From contig NZ_LN929896.1 in the NCBI RefSeq assembly GCF_001493375.1, forward strand, positions 584,808 to 648,807: a stretch of DNA of 64,000 nucleotides. The letters are read 5' to 3'. This document shows positions 59,271 to 64,000 of the stretch, one piece after another. The DNA is from Streptomyces specialis. Lineage in GTDB: Bacteria > Actinomycetota > Actinomycetes > Streptomycetales > Streptomycetaceae. Position 1 is the stretch's first letter. Each line of letters starts with the position of its first letter. The translations under genes and the position numbers were made by a program. The notes below the pieces were generated by a model that was given only the letters and a program-made list of their open reading frames with translations, had not been told where the DNA came from and did no database searches.

Positions 59271-61834
59271 CGGAAGAGGACGCCGGACGACTCGACCGCC
59301 GCCTCCTCGCCGGGGAGGGTGACCAGGCCCAGCTCCGCCCGGTGGGCCAGCAGCGGGTGCGAGGGCAGGGCGCGGACCGTGTAGCCGAACGGTCCGGGCC
59401 GGTCGAGGGTCAGCTCCCCCTCGAACGTCCAGCGGCCGGCCAGGTCGGGCCCGTTCTGCGGCTTCAGCGGGACGTACACCGGGTCGGCCAGCGTGTCGTC
59501 GCCGTCCACCCGGCCGGTCACCGCCTGCACCTCCACCGACGACGGGTCGAGGTCGCCCAGCGCGACCCGCACCCGCAGGGAGACCGAGCCGCCCAGCGTC
59601 GTCGGTTCGGCGCCGGTCTCCACGTGCTCGACCGCGACGCGCGGCCACGCCGCCCGCACGCGGGCCGCGAAGTCGGCCAGCTCCTGCGCGGCGTCCGGCG
59701 TCATGGCGCGGTAGGCGAGCGCGGCCGGGGCGTACAGGTCGGTGATGTACTCCCGCAGCATCCGGTCGGCCAGCACCAGCGGGCCGAGCCGGTCCAGGGT
59801 GGCGCGGACCATCTCCAGCCACCGCGTCGGCAGCCCGTTGCCCGTCAGGCCCCGGTCGTAGAAGCGGGGGGCGACCTGCTCGTCCAGGAGCGTGTACAGC
59901 GCGGCGGCCTCGATGGCGTCGCGCCGGTCCGGCTCGGCGGCGGCGAGCCCGTCCGCCGTGGGGATCTCCCAGCCGAAGTCGGGGTCGAACCACTCGTCCC
60001 ACCAGCCGTCCCGCACCGACAGGTTGAGGCAGCCGTTGAGCGCGGCCTTCATCCCGGAGGTGCCGCACGCCTCCAGCGGGCGCAGCGGGTTGTTCAGCCA
60101 CACGTCGCACCCGGCGTACAGGGAACGGGCCATGGCCATGCCGTAGTCGGGCAGGAACACGATGCGGTGCCGGATCGCCGGGTCGTCGGCGAACCGCACC
60201 AGCTCCTGGATGAGCCGCTTCCCGCCGTCGTCCGCCGGGTGCGCCTTGCCCGCCACCACGATCTGCACCGGCCGCTCGGGGTGGAGCAGCATCGACTTCA
60301 GCCGCTTGCGGTCCCGGAGCATGAGGGTGAGCCGCTTGTACGAGGGGACGCGGCGGGCGAAGCCGACGGTGAGCACGTCCGGGTCCAGGACGTCGTCCAC
60401 CCAGCCCAGCTCGGCCTGGCCGGCGCCGCGCTGCCGCCACGAGGCGCGCAGCCGGGCGCGGACCTCGTGCACGAGCTGTTCGCGCAGGGTGCGGCGCAGC
60501 TCCCACAGCTCGGCGTCGCTCAGCGCGCTCTCGCGGGCCCGGCGCATCGCGTCGGCGGTCCACGTCGGCGCGTGGACGCCGTTGGTGACGGAGCCGATCG
60601 GCGCCTCGCCCGGGTCGAACCCGGGCCACAGCCCGGCGAACATGCCTCGGCTGACGTTCCCGTGCAGGGCCGAGACGCCGTTGGCGCGCTGCGCGGTGCG
60701 CAGGCCGAGGACCGCCATGTTGAACTGCGCGGGCTGCCCCTCGGGCACCGCCTCCCGGCCCAGGCCCAGCAGCGCCTGGAGGTCGAGGCGGCTCAGCTCG
60801 CCGCCCTCGCCGAAGTGGCGGGCGACCAGCTCCTCGGGGAAACGGTCGATGCCGGCCGGGACGGGCGTGTGGGTGGTGAAGACGGTGCCGGCCCGCACGG
60901 CGCGCAGGGCGGCGTCGAAGCCGATGCCCGCCTCGCCCAGCTCGCGGATCCGCTCGGGGCCGAGGAAACCGGCGTGGCCCTCGTTCATGTGGCAGACCTC
61001 GGGCGCGGGGTGCCCGGTGATGCGGCAGAACGCGCGGACCGCGCGCATGCCGCCGATGCCGAGCAGCATCTCCTGGAGCAGCCGGTGCTCGCTGCCGCCG
61101 CCGTAGAGCCGGTCGGTGACGTCCCGTTCGGCGGGGCCGTTCTCCGCGACGTTCGAGTCGAGCAGCAGCAGCGGGACCCGGCCGACCCGGACCTGCCACA
61201 CCTGGGCGGCGAGGGTGCGCCCGCCGGGGAGGGCGAGGGTGACGGTGGCACGGGCGCCGTCCGCCTCGGTGAGCGGGGTCAGCGGCAGCTCGTGCGGATC
61301 GATGACCGGATAGTGCTCCTGCTGCCAGCCGTCGGGCGACAGGCTCTGGCGGAAATACCCGTGCCGGTAGAGCAGGCCGACACCGATGAGGGGGGCGCCG
61401 AGGTCGCTGGCGGCCTTCAGGTGGTCACCGGCGAGGATGCCGAGGCCGCCCGAGTACTGCGGGAGGGCGGCGGTGATGCCGAACTCGGGCGAGAAATAGG
61501 CGACGGCGCGGGGCAGTTCGCCCTCGGCGAGGGCGTCGGCCCGCTGGTACCAGCGGGGCTCGGTCAGGTAGTCGCGCAGGTCGCCGACGGCGACGCCGAG
61601 GCGGCGCAGGAAGCCCCGGTCGGCGGCGAGCGCCGCCAGCCGGTCGGCGGAGACGGAGCCCAGCAGCCGCACCGGGTCCTCGCCGCACGCCTGCCAGCTC
61701 TCGGGGTCGACGGACCGCAGGAGCTCGCGGGTCTCGGGATGCCAGGACCAGCGCAGGTTGAACGCCAGCTCCTGGAGAGGTCGGAGGGGGTCGGGGAGGA
61801 CGGGGCGAACGGAGAAGCGACGGATGGCCTTCAC
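59267..61834 (-). CDS. glgP: Alpha-glucan (glycogen) phosphorylase
   Basis: An 855-residue GT35 phosphorylase of the short actinobacterial/archaeal type that releases glucose-1-phosphate from glycogen and maltodextrin. The N-terminal DUF3417-type segment (MKAIRRFSVRPVLPDPLRPL after GTG 61834) precedes the catalytic body: YFSPEFGITAALPQYSGGLG, HMNEGHAGFLGPERI, VPSYKRLTLMLRDRKRLKSM, YGMAMARSLYAGCDVWLNNP and EACGTSGMKAALNGCLNLSV with the PLP Lys. GTG 61834 matches the family start but has no clear ribosome site. It converges on the ABC exporter, sharing CTAG. With GlgX it forms the glycogen-breakdown pair. Confidence 0.95.
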   Translation of the reverse strand: MKAIRRFSVRPVLPDPLRPLQELAFNLRWSWHPETRELLRSVDPESWQACGEDPVRLLGSVSADRLAALAADRGFLRRLGVAVGDLRDYLTEPRWYQRADALAEGELPRAVAYFSPEFGITAALPQYSGGLGILAGDHLKAASDLGAPLIGVGLLYRHGYFRQSLSPDGWQQEHYPVIDPHELPLTPLTEADGARATVTLALPGGRTLAAQVWQVRVGRVPLLLLDSNVAENGPAERDVTDRLYGGGSEHRLLQEMLLGIGGMRAVRAFCRITGHPAPEVCHMNEGHAGFLGPERIRELGEAGIGFDAALRAVRAGTVFTTHTPVPAGIDRFPEELVARHFGEGGELSRLDLQALLGLGREAVPEGQPAQFNMAVLGLRTAQRANGVSALHGNVSRGMFAGLWPGFDPGEAPIGSVTNGVHAPTWTADAMRRARESALSDAELWELRRTLREQLVHEVRARLRASWRQRGAGQAELGWVDDVLDPDVLTVGFARRVPSYKRLTLMLRDRKRLKSMLLHPERPVQIVVAGKAHPADDGGKRLIQELVRFADDPAIRHRIVFLPDYGMAMARSLYAGCDVWLNNPLRPLEACGTSGMKAALNGCLNLSVRDGWWDEWFDPDFGWEIPTADGLAAAEPDRRDAIEAAALYTLLDEQVAPRFYDRGLTGNGLPTRWLEMVRATLDRLGPLVLADRMLREYITDLYAPAALAYRAMTPDAAQELADFAARVRAAWPRVAVEHVETGAEPTTLGGSVSLRVRVALGDLDPSSVEVQAVTGRVDGDDTLADPVYVPLKPQNGPDLAGRWTFEGELTLDRPGPFGYTVRALPSHPLLAHRAELGLVTLPGEEAAVESSGVLFR

Positions 61835-61929
61835 GGTGACGACCGTAGCCGGGCCCCGGGGGCCCCCGCGTCGGATTCCAGCCGATTCAACTGGATTCTT
61901 ACCGGTAAACCACCCCCGGGGACCACCGT

Positions 61930-63017
<1,088 letters not shown>

Positions 63018-63021
<4 letters not shown>

Positions 63022-64000
63022 GCGGACGCCTCCCTCTCCGTCGGGGTGTCCGCCGCGGCGGAGCCCTCGTTCCCCACCGGGTGGACGCAGCGGACCAGAT
63101 GGCCCCCGGTGGCGCCGGGCAGCGCGGTCAGCTCCGGGGTCGCGTCCAGGCACTCCAGGGTGTAGCGGTCGCAGCGGGGCGCGAACGCGCAGCCGTCGGG
63201 CCAGGACAGGCGGTCGTTGATGGAGCCCCGGACCGGGTGGAGCCGCTCGCCGCGCGGCGCGTCCAGGCGCGGGACGGAGCCGAGCAGGCCGTGCGCGTAC
63301 GGGTGGGCGGGGGCGGCGAACAGCGCGCGCCGCCCGGCGGCCTCGACCACCTTGCCGGCGTACAGCACGTGGACGGAGTCGCAGATCCCGGCGACGACGC
63401 CCAGGTCGTGGGTGATCATCAGCAGCGCGGTGCCCTGGTCGTCGACCAGCTCCCGCAGCAGCTCCAGGATCTGCGCCTGGATCGTCACGTCCAGGGCCGT
63501 GGTCGGCTCGTCGGCGATCAGCAGGCGCGGGGCGCAGGCCACGGCCATCGCGATGAGGGCGCGCTGCCGCATGCCGCCGGAGAGCTGGTGCGGGTACTCC
63601 TTGAGCCGGCGGGTGGGGTCGGGGATGCCGCCCCGTTCCAGCAGGTGCGCGGCCTCGGCGCGGGCGGCCCGGCCGCGCAGGCCGCGGTGGCGGGTGAGGA
63701 CCTCGGTGACCTGGACGCCGATGGGGACGACGGGGTTGAGGGAGGACAGCGGGTCCTGGAAGATCATCGCGAGCTGTCTGCCGCGCAGGTCGCGCAGGGC
63801 GGCCGGGGGCAGGGACAGCAGGTCCACGGGGTCCGGGCCGGAGTGCCGGAACACCGCCCGTCCCCCGACCCGTACGCCCCGCCTGGGCAGCAGGCCCATC
63901 AGCGCGAGCGAGGTGACGCTCTTGCCGCAGCCGGACTCGCCGACCAGTCCGGCGACCTCGCCCTCGGCGACGGTGAAGGAGACGCCGCAGACGGCGTCGG
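63018..64000 (-). CDS. Peptide/nickel ABC transporter ATPase (DppD/OppD-like), cut by window end
   Basis: About 327 residues are visible; the gene continues past 64000 and its start is not seen. Walker A VGESGCGKSVTSLALMGLLP lies at the edge (63900-63960). The remaining motifs are IFQDPLSSLNPVVPIG, QLSGGMRQRALIAMAVA, LLIADEPTTALDVTIQ, MITHDLGVVAGI, and the extension PYAHGLLGSVPRLD and SWPDGCAFAPRCDRY. It is the partner of the DppF-like ATPase downstream; permease genes are expected upstream, outside the window. Confidence 0.93.

Noticed and set aside
57306..61199. A 1297-codon minus-strand frame across the exporter and phosphorylase
   Set aside because: It runs out of frame through two well-supported genes on both strands and has low-complexity Arg/Ala/Pro composition; no motif is visible.

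Overview
The window is high-GC actinomycete DNA, most likely Streptomyces or a close relative. The signs are strong third-position G/C bias, many GTG/TTG starts, tight GTGA/ATGA stop-start overlaps, a tandem glycine riboswitch before gcvT, an mnmA/cysteine-desulfurase pair, paired SseB-like genes, and the actinobacterial glgX and short alpha-glucan phosphorylase. I see no rRNA, tRNA, CRISPR array or intact transposase.

Layout. 0.1-11.2 kb is housekeeping: a CN-hydrolase fragment, tRNA thiolation (cysteine desulfurase plus MnmA), two peptidoglycan amidases, Dps, two SseB-like proteins, then glycine riboswitch-gcvT-gcvH-sdaA. 11.3-18.9 kb holds a compact cluster: an ornithine-cyclodeaminase-like protein, a Dabb A/B-barrel protein, a PaaK/EhpF-like adenylating enzyme, a branched-chain-type aminotransferase and a clear BacA-family prephenate decarboxylase homologue, followed by an Lrp regulator, an EamA exporter and a DUF2000-like protein. 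This is the best candidate for an undescribed pathway. It would make and export a prephenate-derived, probably non-proteinogenic, amino acid. 19-24.7 kb has a class A beta-lactamase divergent from a LysR gene and a penicillin-recognising BlaB-like gene (the S. cacaoi bla arrangement), then Ppx/GppA, PRC-barrel and small membrane proteins. 25-30.7 kb is an RHS polymorphic-toxin locus with an out-of-frame toxin tip and a low-GC immunity-like gene. 30.8-34.5 kb pairs a P-loop NTPase with a membrane-anchored type-1 periplasmic-binding protein. 34.7-40.6 kb is metabolic and stress genes. 40.6-49.9 kb is a mosaic accessory region: XRE regulators, a kinase-like protein, acetyltransferases, a degenerate Nudix protein, direct repeats and gene fragments. 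50-64 kb returns to core functions: HATPase, enoyl-CoA hydratase, L,D-transpeptidase, GlgX, a heterodimeric ABC exporter, GlgP and Dpp/Opp ATPases.

The sequence itself is flawed. Seven places carry recognisable, partly corrupted Illumina Nextera adapter sequence (about 1-117, 9341-9372, 13108-13184, 20928-21186, 24731-24881, 40409-40532, 55464-55565). Both i5 and i7 index-like 8-mers are readable and a 22-G homopolymer lies inside one of them. These segments split a LysR gene and a lipoprotein gene and truncate three others, so apparent novelty at those points is artefact. Clustered substitutions to G/C in the MnmA PP-loop and in the ornithine-cyclodeaminase-like gene also look like consensus error.
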